Positions 8,994 through 17,988 of a DNA stretch of 64,000 nt are shown here, in pieces (the first letter of the stretch is position 1; every line of letters starts with the position of its first letter). The notes under the pieces were generated by a model. That model was not told the origin of the DNA. It did no database searches and was given only the letters and a program-made list of their open reading frames with translations. A program made the translations under genes and the position numbers. This DNA is from CBDBKL01 sp965206675 (GTDB lineage: Bacteria; Bdellovibrionota; Bdellovibrionia; Bdellovibrionales; JAKFYE01): contig CBDBKL010000008.1 in NCBI GenBank assembly GCA_965206675.1, positions 1-64,000 on the forward strand. Reading direction: 5' to 3'.

Positions 8994-9821
8994 ATGCTTT
9001 ATCAACCTCATCTTTTATGTTTGAACTCGATTCCGTCCGCCACTCAGTTCCCCGAAATGATGGCCGCCCTACTCTGTGGACAGCGTCTACCTCACCACTG
9101 GGTACTAGATTTAGCCCCCCTAGGTCTCATTCACCTGTTTGTTGTTTCCGGAGCACACCTGCTCTTTTTAGAAAATATACTCAGACAAATTCCCATTAAA
9201 GGAAAGTTTCAGAACATAACAGTTCTCACTCTTCTCTTTGCTTACACTTTAATCGCTGGTGCAGGTTTGCCTATTCTCCGCGCATTCATCCATCGGTGTT
9301 TAAAAATCATTCGACCCTTTTTAGGTTGGAGGTCTGATCAAACAGTCTTTGTTTCCATTCTTATTCTTGCATTGTCACATCCCGATTATATGCATTCCCT
9401 ATCCCTTTATTTAAGTTGGACAGCGACCCTCTGTATCTATCACCCCTTTCATATCAAGTCTGAAGTTTTTAGATTTTCATTAATTATGCTTTTACTCACT
9501 CCGCTTCTGATTCACTTCGGAGCCCCTTCTCCTTTTTCACTCCCCATACAATTTCTTTTCATCCCTATCTTTGGTCTTTTTATTTTTCCCTTCACTATAT
9601 TCTCTTACTTTATCCATCCCCTTATCCCTCTCTATGACAAAACACTGGAACTTTTATTTACAACCCTTAACGCCATCCCCCTCTCTTCCATTCAATTAGA
9701 AAATTACCATATGACTTATCCCATGATCTATTGCCTAAGCATCCAATGTATTTTCCATATTATTGCTGTCAAAAATAAGAGGAGCCAATGTCGTCATTTA
9801 TTTACATCTTTTTCTTCATAA
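8994..9821 (+). CDS. comEC: ComEC competence (membrane channel) domain, split gene part 1
   Basis: 275 residues, almost all membrane helices. MMAALLCGQRLP and GLIHLFVVSGAHLLFLENIL match the ComEC/Rec2 competence domain entry (usually GLxHLxAISGLH), and AGAGLPILRAFIHRCL matches its next conserved block. The usual N-terminal OB/DUF4131 part is missing. Translation stops at 9821 inside the start of the next gene, which encodes the C-terminal metallo-beta-lactamase domain. ComEC normally forms the inner-membrane channel for single-stranded DNA in one polypeptide, so here it is divided into two products. Confidence 0.75.
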   Translation: MLYQPHLLCLNSIPSATQFPEMMAALLCGQRLPHHWVLDLAPLGLIHLFVVSGAHLLFLENILRQIPIKGKFQNITVLTLLFAYTLIAGAGLPILRAFIHRCLKIIRPFLGWRSDQTVFVSILILALSHPDYMHSLSLYLSWTATLCIYHPFHIKSEVFRFSLIMLLLTPLLIHFGAPSPFSLPIQFLFIPIFGLFIFPFTIFSYFIHPLIPLYDKTLELLFTTLNAIPLSSIQLENYHMTYPMIYCLSIQCIFHIIAVKNKRSQCRHLFTSFSS

Positions 9822-10528
9822 CGCTCTTTTTTTTGCCCAATCATTTTTCTTTTGACCAAAGAACTAAACTGATTGTTTGGGATGTCGGACAAGGACAGCT
9901 TGTGACTTTCAGTACATCAAAAACCTGTTATCACTTTGATGCAGGAGGGGAGTTTTTACCCACAAAGTCCATCAAGAAAGAATGCTTTCACAAGGCCAAT
10001 CATCTTTTTTTATCCCATTGGGATTACGATCATATTGGTTTATCTTTAAAACTAAAATATGCACTTAAAAACCTCTGTCTCGTAGAGGGTCCCGCAGGAA
10101 CCTCTACAGAGAAGAAAAAAAGAATTGTACACCGACTTCCTCGTTGCCCGAATAAATCTTCTAATGTTCATATCATACACGACGGATCCACACCTCGTCG
10201 TTATGCCACAAAAAGTAATTACAAAAGCAAAGTTTATGCTATTGAAGATATACTTATCCCAGGGGATTCCCCCTCTAAAATGGAAAAAACATGGGCCACT
10301 CATACACCCAAGAAAATAAAAATTCTTATTCTTGGTCATCATGGAAGCCAAACCAGCACTTCGAAACATCTGTTAAACCAACTAAAACATTTACAATTAG
10401 GCCTTGCCAGCTCCAGACGGTCTCGCTACGGACATCCTCATCCTGCGGTGAAAGAGCGTTTAAATAAGATTTCTGTTCCTCTTTTAGCCACTTCCGAATG
10501 GGGCACACTAAAGATTATTTGGTATTGA
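9788..10528 (+). CDS. ComEC metallo-beta-lactamase domain, split gene part 2
   Basis: 246 residues. N-terminal hydrophobic segment (residues 3-17), then the ComEC-type hydrolase domain: VWDVGQGQLV, HFDAGGEF, LSHWDYDHIG (residues about 76-85, metal ligands), LILGHHGSQTSTS and SSRRSRYGHPHPAV. In canonical ComEC the first ligand motif is SHxDxDHxGG; here it is SHWDYDHIG. Start ATG 9788 is preceded by AGAGGAGCC, a good ribosome binding site, and overlaps the channel-domain gene by 34 bases, so translation is probably coupled. The hydrolase is thought to degrade the non-transported strand. Confidence 0.8.
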   Translation: MSSFIYIFFFITLFFLPNHFSFDQRTKLIVWDVGQGQLVTFSTSKTCYHFDAGGEFLPTKSIKKECFHKANHLFLSHWDYDHIGLSLKLKYALKNLCLVEGPAGTSTEKKKRIVHRLPRCPNKSSNVHIIHDGSTPRRYATKSNYKSKVYAIEDILIPGDSPSKMEKTWATHTPKKIKILILGHHGSQTSTSKHLLNQLKHLQLGLASSRRSRYGHPHPAVKERLNKISVPLLATSEWGTLKIIWY

Positions 10529-10541
10529 CTGAGTTTTACAC

Positions 10542-10808
10542 TTAGAGTTTTCCCTGTTGCAACATTCGACAAAAATAGGAAAAAGGCCATATTTCAATTC
10601 CATCCTCAGTTCTTCGCTGATGTTCCCCTAAGTAGATAACAATACGCCTCTTGACCTGCTTTAAACAAGAAATGACGATTAACCCTTTATAGTTGGGTAA
10701 ATTCCGAGTTAATCCCTCTGCTTTAATTTCTTCTTTGAAATAAAACTGAGTATAAGCATAAATTATATGATTTTTATTTAATTTCAATAACTTAAAACAA
10801 AACCTCAA
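10542..10808 (-). pseudogene. Remnant of an AAA ATPase (DUF4143-type) C-terminus
   Basis: The last ~50 residues, GLIVISCLKQVKRRIVIYLG...RRTEDGIEIWPFSYF, resemble the tail of AAA_14/DUF4143 ATPases (V-VYGG-x-RxxxGIxVLPWxxF). The ATPase core, Walker motifs and most of the DUF4143 domain are absent and the N-terminal part is not recognisable. It is best read as the eroded 3' end of a lost gene, though a small functional protein cannot be excluded. 10809-11006 behind it holds nothing I can name. Confidence 0.4.
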
Positions 10809-11006
10809 CAGCCCCTAGGAATAAATTTGAATCCGTCAAAGTTGAGACTTCCTTAATTCAAATGAATCGATCTTACATATCGATATATTATTTTTATACA
10901 GCATCTTTATTTACTAGATCCTATTTGGCACTTCATTATTATCTACCCTGATGAGGGACAATAAATTAATGTTGCCCCATCCTCTTATGATGTCAGATAT
11001 ATCGGC

Positions 11007-12404
11007 TCACTCAGGAGCTACTCGACAACAGTTTTCTTCGTTCGCAGGGCTATTATCATTCCACTGTTTTGTACCCCTTCGCACTTTACCATGTTGAGCA
11101 CAATCATAGTTAGCCTGTGCACAAGTGAGTTTAACTTGTGGCCTTAAACAGCAGTTTTGTTGATTTGCTGATAAATGTCCGTTACCAAAATTATTGGTGA
11201 TACCGGGGATGTTATCATGAAGTCGACCACAGTCGTACCAATCTCCTCTTGTGCAATCTCCATTGTAATCCGAACATATTGGACTGCACTCCTCACCCTC
11301 ATCTTCAGGTGTTGCTGTGTCATCCTCCGGTAAACAACAATTTTGTGGAAGTGATGACAAATGACCATTGGCAAAATTATTTGAACGGCCATCATGAAGT
11401 TGACCACAATCGTACCAATCTCCTGTTGTACAATCTGCATTAAAATCTGCACATGTTGAATGACAAACTTCCCCCAAAACACCTTCATAGCTCACAGGTG
11501 TCATATTAGTCGATAGACAATAACCATCAGGAGTAGGAGACTCACCTCCTGGACAAACACATTGACCATCAGCATTCCTTACTAAATTTCGATAACAACC
11601 ACAAGCATGTGTAGCTTCGTACTCAAATGGTGGACAGGCACAATAATTTTCAGCTTTACCTGCATAAGATGAATGATAGATATCCACACACGTTTTTCCA
11701 GATTCAGGTATTGATGAACAGTCTTCGACAATAAATTTTACTGTCTTAACTTGTGTCTGCCAAGTCGGCCCAGGTTCTCTCTCTATCTCTTCTAGTTCCT
11801 CTATCTCCTCAGGAGTAAGATAACTGTACCCATCCTCTTTACGAAAATCACGTAGATTTCCTGCACCACCCTTTGCAACAATTTCCAATTCATATGTCCC
11901 TTCAGACAAACCGTTAAGACGCATAAGAGATCTGTGGGCATAAAGAGGACCAACTTCAGACTCCGCTCCAGAAGCCCAAGAAAAACCACCCCCACTCTTG
12001 CCATCTACTAGCAATTCATCACAATTCCAAAATTCATCATTGGCAGTCGGAAGCACTTGACGACATAAATAGTTATCAGGGTTCCTTCCAGTAGGATTTT
12101 CTGCAGTTAAAAGTGCAATATATAAAGTTTTTGCTTCCTCCTCAGTAGGGGTCTGTCCGGCACACAAACGAGCAATTCCATCATCAGGCATGACTTCGTT
12201 AATCCTTGTACCAATCCCATTATATAAATTTATATCAAAGTTAACGTATTGAAGATTTGTGGTTGTAACAGATCCACTGTCAGCACTCTTTTGATGAAGC
12301 TCTTTTAAACTCGCCATTTCACAGTTCTGATAGAGAAATGGAATGACAAGTACACTGAGTACTACAAATACAAACAGAACAACTTTAGAAGACAATAATT
12401 TCAC
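11007..12404 (-). CDS. Cys-rich secreted or lipoprotein-like protein with two tandem repeats
   Basis: 465 residues. Hydrophobic leader FVFVVLSVLVIPFLYQNC ends in a Cys that could be lipidated, although Asn before it is not canonical. Leaders ending in QNC recur, from memory, in Bdellovibrio-type secretomes. Residues about 40-250 look like a beta-sandwich with scattered Cys. A Cys-dense stretch follows, then two near-identical units at about 311-355 and 371-415: C-x3-C-x6-C-T-x-GDWYDCG-x-LHD ... NNF-NGHLS ... QNCC. A third, partial unit ends the protein (CRVAPE). The Cys pattern suggests a disulfide-bonded extracellular module. The function is unknown and no homologous named family is recognised. 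Confidence 0.65.
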   Translation of the reverse strand: MKLLSSKVVLFVFVVLSVLVIPFLYQNCEMASLKELHQKSADSGSVTTTNLQYVNFDINLYNGIGTRINEVMPDDGIARLCAGQTPTEEEAKTLYIALLTAENPTGRNPDNYLCRQVLPTANDEFWNCDELLVDGKSGGGFSWASGAESEVGPLYAHRSLMRLNGLSEGTYELEIVAKGGAGNLRDFRKEDGYSYLTPEEIEELEEIEREPGPTWQTQVKTVKFIVEDCSSIPESGKTCVDIYHSSYAGKAENYCACPPFEYEATHACGCYRNLVRNADGQCVCPGGESPTPDGYCLSTNMTPVSYEGVLGEVCHSTCADFNADCTTGDWYDCGQLHDGRSNNFANGHLSSLPQNCCLPEDDTATPEDEGEECSPICSDYNGDCTRGDWYDCGRLHDNIPGITNNFGNGHLSANQQNCCLRPQVKLTCAQANYDCAQHGKVRRGTKQWNDNSPANEENCCRVAPE

Positions 12405-12720
12405 AGACCCCCCCCTCGTTTATTTTAAACAAAATAGAAAATTAAATACTCCCTAGTAATATCGGGATCACGGTCCCTAAATCTATAGCTTTTTCTCTCC
12501 CATCAGCTTTTTCTCTAATCTATCCCATCATTTTTATTGGTTCATAACTAGTTAAGTTGACTTTGAGTGGAGTTAACTTACTGTGATTATTGTGAAAAAT
12601 AAAGACCTCTATAGATTATTACTTTCTATGTTGCGTCAAAAACCCCTTAAGTTATCTTGAACCTTAGTATTAAACAAGCCATACCAATACTTTGGTAAGC
12701 TACAGTAATTCATGTGTTCT
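12405..12720. other. Intergenic region with a 20-base exact repeat
   Basis: No gene is seen in these 316 bases. CCTTAAGTTATCTTGAACCT at 12645-12664 occurs again, identical, at 28231-28250 in another intergenic region. The remainder is AT-rich with no clear hairpin terminator. Confidence 0.4.
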
Positions 12721-13725
12721 TTATTTTAATTGTTCTTTTCGTATTTTTTGAATTTCAATTTCAGATAAGCCAGTAGCTTCTTCAATTATATAAAGATCAA
12801 CTTTGTTTTCTAACATTCTGCAAACAATTTGCCGAAGTTGTTCTGCTTTACCTGCTTCTAATCCCTCTGCTTTACCTGCTTCTAATCCCTCTTCTCTTCC
12901 CTCTTCTCTTCCCTCTTCTCTTCCCTCTTCTCTTCCCTCTTCTCTTCCTAGTTTTAGTCCTAATTCTCTACCCTCTTTTAAACCCTCTTCACGAGCCCAA
13001 TCTCTTTCAGCCCTCTGATCTCTGATAAACTTAAGACGATCCTCTTCTTGCATCCTGAGCTTCTCTTCTAATGACATATTCTTTAAAAGTCCCATAGCTT
13101 CCCTCATCTCTTGGTTTTTCTGAGCCAGTTGCTCTAACTCTTTGTGACTCATCCGACTTGAGTGCCTTAAAGTATAGCACCAGTAGTCTTTTAAATCAAT
13201 TAAACCCCCTATACTCGTTTTAAACTTAGAAAGCTCTACAAACACTATCTTTAAATCTTCATTGAAGCAAAAATATGGTTCTTTATTTGAGAGTAAAGAG
13301 AAGCAATTAATGACATCTTTACTTTCTTTAAACACTGGAAATTCAGTAAAGATTAATGAGTATGTGGGGTGAAGTTTTTCATACTTTTCTGATTTGCTAA
13401 AACCTTCTGTATAGAGTTTGGCCCAGTAGAACAGTATTCTTGACAGAAAGCCTTTCTTATAAGCAGATTGCATTTCAACGTTGATTTTCTCACCCGTGTT
13501 TAATTCCAACTTCAAATCCAAAATGATTTGTTTTTGTTTTTCAAATTCAGGAGGGATCTCTGGGTTTAAGATCTGAATGTCTTTGATGTCTTTATCCGAG
13601 GGAAGGGGAAGAAAGGTTTTCAGCAAAGAGCGAAGAAGGTTTTTGTCTCTTGTAAAATAGGTCTTAAACATCAAGTCTTGACTGAGTTTGATGTAGGGTT
13701 TGTTCAGTGTTTTTTTCATCTTCAT
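12721..13725 (-). CDS. Rpn/PD-(D/E)XK nuclease-transposase family protein
   Basis: 334 residues. The N-terminal two thirds match the Rpn / PDDEXK_2 family: LSQDLMFKTYFTRDKNLLRSLLKTFLPL, then ILDLKLELNTGEKINVEMQ with the catalytic-type D...ExQ pair, GFLSRILFYWAKLYTEGF and YWCYTLRHSSRMSHKELEQLA. These proteins are related to recombination-promoting nucleases and mobile-element PD-(D/E)XK transposases. Residues about 250-290 are tandem EGRE/EAGKAEG units, encoded by five copies of a 12-base repeat, followed by a short C-terminal helix-turn-helix-like tail. A sigma54-type promoter and a palindromic site lie upstream. It appears intact. Confidence 0.75.
   Translation of the reverse strand: MKMKKTLNKPYIKLSQDLMFKTYFTRDKNLLRSLLKTFLPLPSDKDIKDIQILNPEIPPEFEKQKQIILDLKLELNTGEKINVEMQSAYKKGFLSRILFYWAKLYTEGFSKSEKYEKLHPTYSLIFTEFPVFKESKDVINCFSLLSNKEPYFCFNEDLKIVFVELSKFKTSIGGLIDLKDYWCYTLRHSSRMSHKELEQLAQKNQEMREAMGLLKNMSLEEKLRMQEEDRLKFIRDQRAERDWAREEGLKEGRELGLKLGREEGREEGREEGREEGREEGLEAGKAEGLEAGKAEQLRQIVCRMLENKVDLYIIEEATGLSEIEIQKIRKEQLK
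12890..12950 (-). repeat. 12-base tandem repeat inside the Rpn gene
   Basis: The unit TCTTCCCTCTTC (plus strand) is repeated about five times without interruption and encodes Glu-Gly-Arg-Glu. Because the unit is a multiple of three, changes in copy number would alter protein length without breaking the frame. Just before it, CTGCTTCTAATCCCTCTGCTTTAC is also duplicated as an 18-base-type repeat encoding EAGKAEGL. Confidence 0.8.
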
Positions 13726-13756
13726 TATCTCCTTATGTTAATAAAGGAGAAGATAA

Positions 13757-13773
13757 GAGCAAAGTCAGTGCCC
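13757..13773 (-). promoter_or_regulatory. Candidate sigma54 promoter of the Rpn gene
   Basis: On the minus strand GGGCACTGACTTTGCTC has GG-N10-GC spacing and matches GGCAC-N5-TTGC perfectly. It lies 32-48 bases before the start codon at 13725. The palindromic site at 13812-13828 is about 70 bases upstream of the predicted transcription start, the usual place for a sigma54 activator site. Confidence 0.5.
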
Positions 13774-13811
13774 TACCGAAAACCAAAATAATAAACTCTT
13801 AGGGAGTAAGT

Positions 13812-13828
13812 GGTCCGATATTCGGACA
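13812..13828. promoter_or_regulatory. Palindromic operator-like site upstream of the Rpn gene
   Basis: GGTCCGATATTCGGACA has TCCGA-TAT-TCGGA symmetry and the same overall length as the sites at 5186-5202 and 50028-50044. A further half-site, ATCCGGACA, follows at 13833. It lies between the convergently placed end of dut and the start of the Rpn gene. Confidence 0.45.
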
Positions 13829-13892
13829 TTTGATCCGGACAACACTTCTAGTAATTTGAGGTTTTTTTGAACATAGAGTTTATTTTTCTTTT

Positions 13893-14339
13893 TCAACAAC
13901 CGGTGGAGCCAAATCCGCCTTCCCCACGATGAGTTTTCCCCAACCCCTCCACAACTTCAAATTCCGCTTGGTAAACAGGACATAACACACACTGAGCGAT
14001 ACGATCTTGATCTTTGATTTCAAACGGCTCGTTTCCCATATTGGCAACAATAATCTTAACCTCACCCCTATAATCAGCATCAATAGTTCCAGGGGTGTTT
14101 AATAATGTAATCCCCTTCTTAATAGCTAACCCACTCCTCGGACGCACTTGAATTTCAAAACCCTCTGGAATTTCAAAGCTCAAACCCGTAGAGATTAAAC
14201 ATCGCTCACCGACAGCCAATATAACCGGTTCATCTATTTGTGCTCGTATATCAAACCCACTACTCAAAGCACTCTCATACTTTGGTAAATCCCCTTTAAA
14301 ATTTTCCCTACACATCACTTTTAATTTTTTCTTTTCCAT
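13893..14339 (-). CDS. dut: dUTP pyrophosphatase
   Basis: 148 residues, the full length of a trimeric dUTPase. All five motifs are seen: SSGFDIRA, PRSGLA (RPRSGLAIKKG), GTIDADYRGEVKI, RIAQCV and the C-terminal RGEGGFGSTG. It hydrolyses dUTP to dUMP and pyrophosphate, keeping uracil out of DNA and supplying dTMP synthesis. It follows the M16 peptidase gene on the same strand after 149 bases and may be the end of the rimP-pnp transcript. Confidence 0.95.
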   Translation of the reverse strand: MEKKKLKVMCRENFKGDLPKYESALSSGFDIRAQIDEPVILAVGERCLISTGLSFEIPEGFEIQVRPRSGLAIKKGITLLNTPGTIDADYRGEVKIIVANMGNEPFEIKDQDRIAQCVLCPVYQAEFEVVEGLGKTHRGEGGFGSTGC

Positions 14340-14488
14340 AAAAGATCTCCACCCACTTTTTGACTAACCTATTAAAAAATATCAATCAACTATTACAAAT
14401 ACCGATCTCAGCTTTTTTGCTTTCCAAATTACTGAATTATATTCTTCCCTTTAATATACCCATAAAGCTCCTCAAGGTATCACTTTTC

Positions 14489-15769
14489 CTATTCTCTTCT
14501 TTCCAGTTGCTTTTGAATAAAGTTTTTCCACTCTGCCTCTTTAATATCACCTAACATAAGAAAAGAAACATGATCTAAACTTAAATATTCCTGCACAAAT
14601 CGTTTCATTGATCTTTCTGTCACAGAGTCAATTTTATCCAAAACCTCTTCCACAGATCTGTATTTATTAAAAACCATTTCATTAACTCCCAAAGAGTACA
14701 TTCGATTTTCAATATCATCAGATCCTAGAAGAAAACTACCCTTTACTTGTTTTTTAAACAAACGTATATCAGATGGTAAGATATGACCTCTTTTTATCAC
14801 CTTTTTTATTTCTCTACACATTAAGCCGGCCACTTGCTTGGCCTTTGCTTTTTCACAAGCGGCATAGATAGAACAAATCCCTATATCCAAAAACATTGCA
14901 AGCGAACTATAGATAGAATAGACCAACCCACGCTTTTCCCTTATACTCTGATAAAGCTTTGATGTCATACCACCACCTAAATAAGCATTAAAAATCAAAG
15001 CCTCCATCCTGTACTGATCTTTAAATGTGGCTACGGGAAACCCCATGGTTATATGAATCTGCTCTAAATTTTTCTTTATAAAATGTTGACCTGAAACATA
15101 CTTTGCTTTTCTTCTGGGAGCTGCCTTCAACATAGATTTTCGTAACCGGAATTTTTTCTGTACTTTTTTAACAAACTCATCATGATCCACATTCCCCACC
15201 GCACTGATAACCATACGATTTGGAATATATTTTTCTTTATAATAGGACTTTATATCTTTTAAAGAAATCTGATTTAGTGACCCTTCTGTTCCAAGAATTG
15301 GCCAGCCCAATGAGCTTTTAGGAAATATATTTTCAAAGAAAGAATCGTAAATAAAATCCTCTGGAGTTTCAGCCGTCATTGCAATTTCTTGCAAAATGAC
15401 TCCCCTCTCACGTTTAAACTCATTCTCAGGAAAAGTGGCGTTTAAAACTAAATCAGATAAGACATCCAACATTAGATCTCTATACTCAGAAAGAGCAGTG
15501 GCGTGATAACATGTATGCTCTCGAGTTGTATAAGCATTGATCTCTCCGCCTGTCTCTTCCAAAGTTTTAACCAATTGATAGCCCGAACGAGATGTTGTGC
15601 CCTTAAAGACCATATGTTCAAGAAAGTGGCTTATTCCCACATGACTTGATTTTTCATTACGTGTTCCAGCTTTGACCCATATTCCAATACATAAAGCATG
15701 AGAGTGGGGGTGATGTTCTGTTACCACCTGCATTCCATTGGAGAGTTTGGTCCTTTGAAATTCGACCAA
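14489..15769 (-). CDS. M16 family zinc peptidase (mitochondrial processing peptidase-like)
   Basis: 426 residues, the single-chain bacterial MPP-like form (YmxG/PqqL group). The inverted zinc motif HFLEH is at residues 48-52, with the third ligand Glu in LQEIAM near residue 128. Family blocks GGEINAYT, HATALSE, PEDFIYDSFFENIFPKSSLGWPILGT and REKRGLVYSIYSS are present. The downstream half is the usual inactive-like second domain. It lies directly behind pnp (13 bases), the same order as pnp-ymxG in other bacteria. The physiological substrate is unknown. Confidence 0.88.
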   Translation of the reverse strand: MVEFQRTKLSNGMQVVTEHHPHSHALCIGIWVKAGTRNEKSSHVGISHFLEHMVFKGTTSRSGYQLVKTLEETGGEINAYTTREHTCYHATALSEYRDLMLDVLSDLVLNATFPENEFKRERGVILQEIAMTAETPEDFIYDSFFENIFPKSSLGWPILGTEGSLNQISLKDIKSYYKEKYIPNRMVISAVGNVDHDEFVKKVQKKFRLRKSMLKAAPRRKAKYVSGQHFIKKNLEQIHITMGFPVATFKDQYRMEALIFNAYLGGGMTSKLYQSIREKRGLVYSIYSSLAMFLDIGICSIYAACEKAKAKQVAGLMCREIKKVIKRGHILPSDIRLFKKQVKGSFLLGSDDIENRMYSLGVNEMVFNKYRSVEEVLDKIDSVTERSMKRFVQEYLSLDHVSFLMLGDIKEAEWKNFIQKQLERRE

Positions 15770-15781
15770 TGTGTTATCCTT

Positions 15782-17866
15782 TTAATTCTCTAGTAGAGCT
15801 TTACGCGATAATTTGATTTTTCCCATTCTATCAATATCAAGCACTTTCACATCAACGCGATCACCTTCTTTAACAAACTCTTCAACACTCCTTATGCGCT
15901 GATGAGCAATCTCTGATATATGTAACAGGCCTTCAGAATTTGGTAGAATTTCAACAATGGCTCCAAAATCTAAAATTTTCTTCACCGTGCCCGTATACGT
16001 CTTTCCCGCTTCAGGTTCTGCACAAATCTCTTCAATCATATCAATAGCTTTTTGACTGGCCTCCGGATCACTGGATGCAATATTAATCCTTCCGCTATCT
16101 TCAATATCAATTTTCACTCCTGTTTCTGCAATAATTTCTTTAATTGTCTTTCCTCCTGCACCAATAACCTCTCTCACTTTATCTGGCTTAATCTGAATAC
16201 TCTCAATCCGAGGTGCATATTCGGAAATCTCCTCTCTTGGTTTTAACAATACCTTTTCCATTTCATCCAAAATATGTATACGGCCTTCTTTAGCTTGGTT
16301 TAAAGCTTGCTCCATAATTTCAAAATTTACGCTATCAATTTTTATATCCATTTGAAAAGCTGTTATACCTTCACGCGTTCCCGCTACTTTAAAATCCATA
16401 TCTCCTAGATGATCCTCATCCCCTAAAATATCTGACAAAATAGCAACATTACTATCTTCCTTAATAAGGCCCATAGCAATACCTGCTACATTATGCTTTA
16501 CAGGTATACCTGCATCCAATAGGGCCAGAAGCCCAGAGCACACTGTACCCATAGAACTTGAACCATTAGATTCCAGAACCTCACTCACAACCCGAATCGT
16601 ATAAGGAAAACCTTCATAGTCAGGAAGAATTGCTGTTAGTGACTTTTCCGCAAGAAAGCCATGACCAATTTCACGACGGCTTTGACCAAAACGTCCTGTT
16701 TCACCAACACTGAAGGGTGGAAAGTTATAATGCAATAAAAACTGCTTCTTTTTTGTACCATGAAGCGTCTCAATAAACTGTTCATCATCTCCTGTGCCCA
16801 AAGTCACAGTTCCCAAAACTTGCGTCTCACCGCGAGTGAAAAGTGCTGAGCCATGTGAGCGGGGCAATATCCCAACTTCGCAAGAAATAGGGCGAACTGT
16901 GGTTGTATCACGCCCATCTATTCTCACCTTATCTTTTAAAATCATGGCTCTAGCCATTTGATATTTTAAATTAGCAAAAGCTTCTGAAAGATCTTTGCTT
17001 AACTCTTCTTGATTTTCAGGGTCTTGAATAAATTTTTCTTTAGCTTCACTTTTCAATTTATCAAATGCCTTGTATCGCTCTTTTTTCTCTTTGATAGATA
17101 GGGCAGACTGCATTTTAGGAGTTAAAAAAGTCTCTACAGACTTTACGAATTCTGCATCCAACTCCCGAACTGTAAATTCACGTTTAGATACATTTCCGGA
17201 TTTCTCTCTTAACTCCACCTGGGCATCTATAAGGGGCAAAATAGATTGATGTCCAAATTTCAAAGCCTCCAATAAGACATCTTCCTTAACAAAACTAGAT
17301 TCACCCTCCACCATCAATATTCCATTTCGAGAGCCTGCAATAACAAGATCTAAATCCGTATCCTCCAATTGTGCTAGAGTGGGATTAGCTATAAATTTTT
17401 CATCTTTTCTAACAACGCGAACGGCAGCTATTGGTCCATTAAAGGGAATATCACTCACAGTTAAAGCCGCCGATGCGCCAAGGCTCGCTAGCATATCCAC
17501 GGGAAACATTCCATCCGTGCTCAACACTGTTGCCACAATTTGTGTATCCTGCCTATAACCCTCTGGAAACATGGGACGAAGAGGCCGGTCAATAAGTCGA
17601 CAGTTTAAGATAGCATTTTCAGAAGGACGGCCTTCCCGTTTGAAATATCCTCCTGGAATCTTTCCTGATGAATAGAATTTTTCCTGATACTCTACCGATA
17701 GAGGGAAAAAATCCATTTTTGATTCATTTGTGGAAGACACTACAGTCACTAAAACCATATTGTTTCCACACTTAGCAAGGACAGAGCCATCGGCCTGTTT
17801 TGCGAGCTTACCCGTTTCTAAAGTGATCTCATTCTCACCCACACGAGCCATTACAGTCGTTTCCAT
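15782..17866 (-). CDS. pnp: Polyribonucleotide nucleotidyltransferase (PNPase)
   Basis: The best start is ATG 17866, behind AGAAGAGGTG, giving 694 residues. The frame runs up to 17950 but that part overlaps a long hairpin. Two RNase PH-like domains (LETGKLAKQADGSVLAKCG ... and REIGHGFLAEKSLTAILP ...), then a KH domain (IKPDKVREVIGAGGKTIKEI) and an S1 domain (GTVKKILDFGAIVEILP) make the standard 3'-5' phosphorolytic exoribonuclease. It lies just after rpsO, as in most proteobacteria, and the hairpin between them probably controls processing of its mRNA. Confidence 0.96.
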   Translation of the reverse strand: METTVMARVGENEITLETGKLAKQADGSVLAKCGNNMVLVTVVSSTNESKMDFFPLSVEYQEKFYSSGKIPGGYFKREGRPSENAILNCRLIDRPLRPMFPEGYRQDTQIVATVLSTDGMFPVDMLASLGASAALTVSDIPFNGPIAAVRVVRKDEKFIANPTLAQLEDTDLDLVIAGSRNGILMVEGESSFVKEDVLLEALKFGHQSILPLIDAQVELREKSGNVSKREFTVRELDAEFVKSVETFLTPKMQSALSIKEKKERYKAFDKLKSEAKEKFIQDPENQEELSKDLSEAFANLKYQMARAMILKDKVRIDGRDTTTVRPISCEVGILPRSHGSALFTRGETQVLGTVTLGTGDDEQFIETLHGTKKKQFLLHYNFPPFSVGETGRFGQSRREIGHGFLAEKSLTAILPDYEGFPYTIRVVSEVLESNGSSSMGTVCSGLLALLDAGIPVKHNVAGIAMGLIKEDSNVAILSDILGDEDHLGDMDFKVAGTREGITAFQMDIKIDSVNFEIMEQALNQAKEGRIHILDEMEKVLLKPREEISEYAPRIESIQIKPDKVREVIGAGGKTIKEIIAETGVKIDIEDSGRINIASSDPEASQKAIDMIEEICAEPEAGKTYTGTVKKILDFGAIVEILPNSEGLLHISEIAHQRIRSVEEFVKEGDRVDVKVLDIDRMGKIKLSRKALLEN

Positions 17867-17917
17867 GAAACACCTCTTCTCTATTGTTTCATTAACGCCT
17901 GCTCGATTCTTGCCCTT

Positions 17918-17963
17918 CCACGAATTAGCTATATCATTCATGAATAACATAGCTAATTCGTGG
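17918..17963 (-). promoter_or_regulatory. Long hairpin in the rpsO-pnp intergenic leader
   Basis: CCACGAATTAGCTAT (17918-17932) and ATAGCTAATTCGTGG (17949-17963) are perfect 15-base inverted repeats; the loop holds the small palindrome ATTCATGAAT, so the stem is even longer after a 3x3 internal loop. No T-tract follows, so it is not a simple terminator. In Escherichia coli the same place carries an RNase III-cleaved hairpin through which PNPase represses its own synthesis, which is the likely role here. Confidence 0.6.
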
Positions 17964-17988
17964 CATAAATAAAACAGACGCTAAATAA

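Noticed and set aside
12890..12950. CRISPR array
   Set aside because: The repeats are 12 bases long, contiguous and inside a reading frame, with no spacers; no cas genes occur in the window.
12803..13018. Plus-strand frame of SSLP repeats
   Set aside because: It is the antisense shadow of the EGRE repeat in the Rpn gene; it has no start signal and no family match.
17866..17950. Extended N-terminus of PNPase from the ATG at 17950
   Set aside because: That stretch is half of a perfect hairpin, has no match to PNPase, and the ATG at 17866 has a better ribosome binding site.
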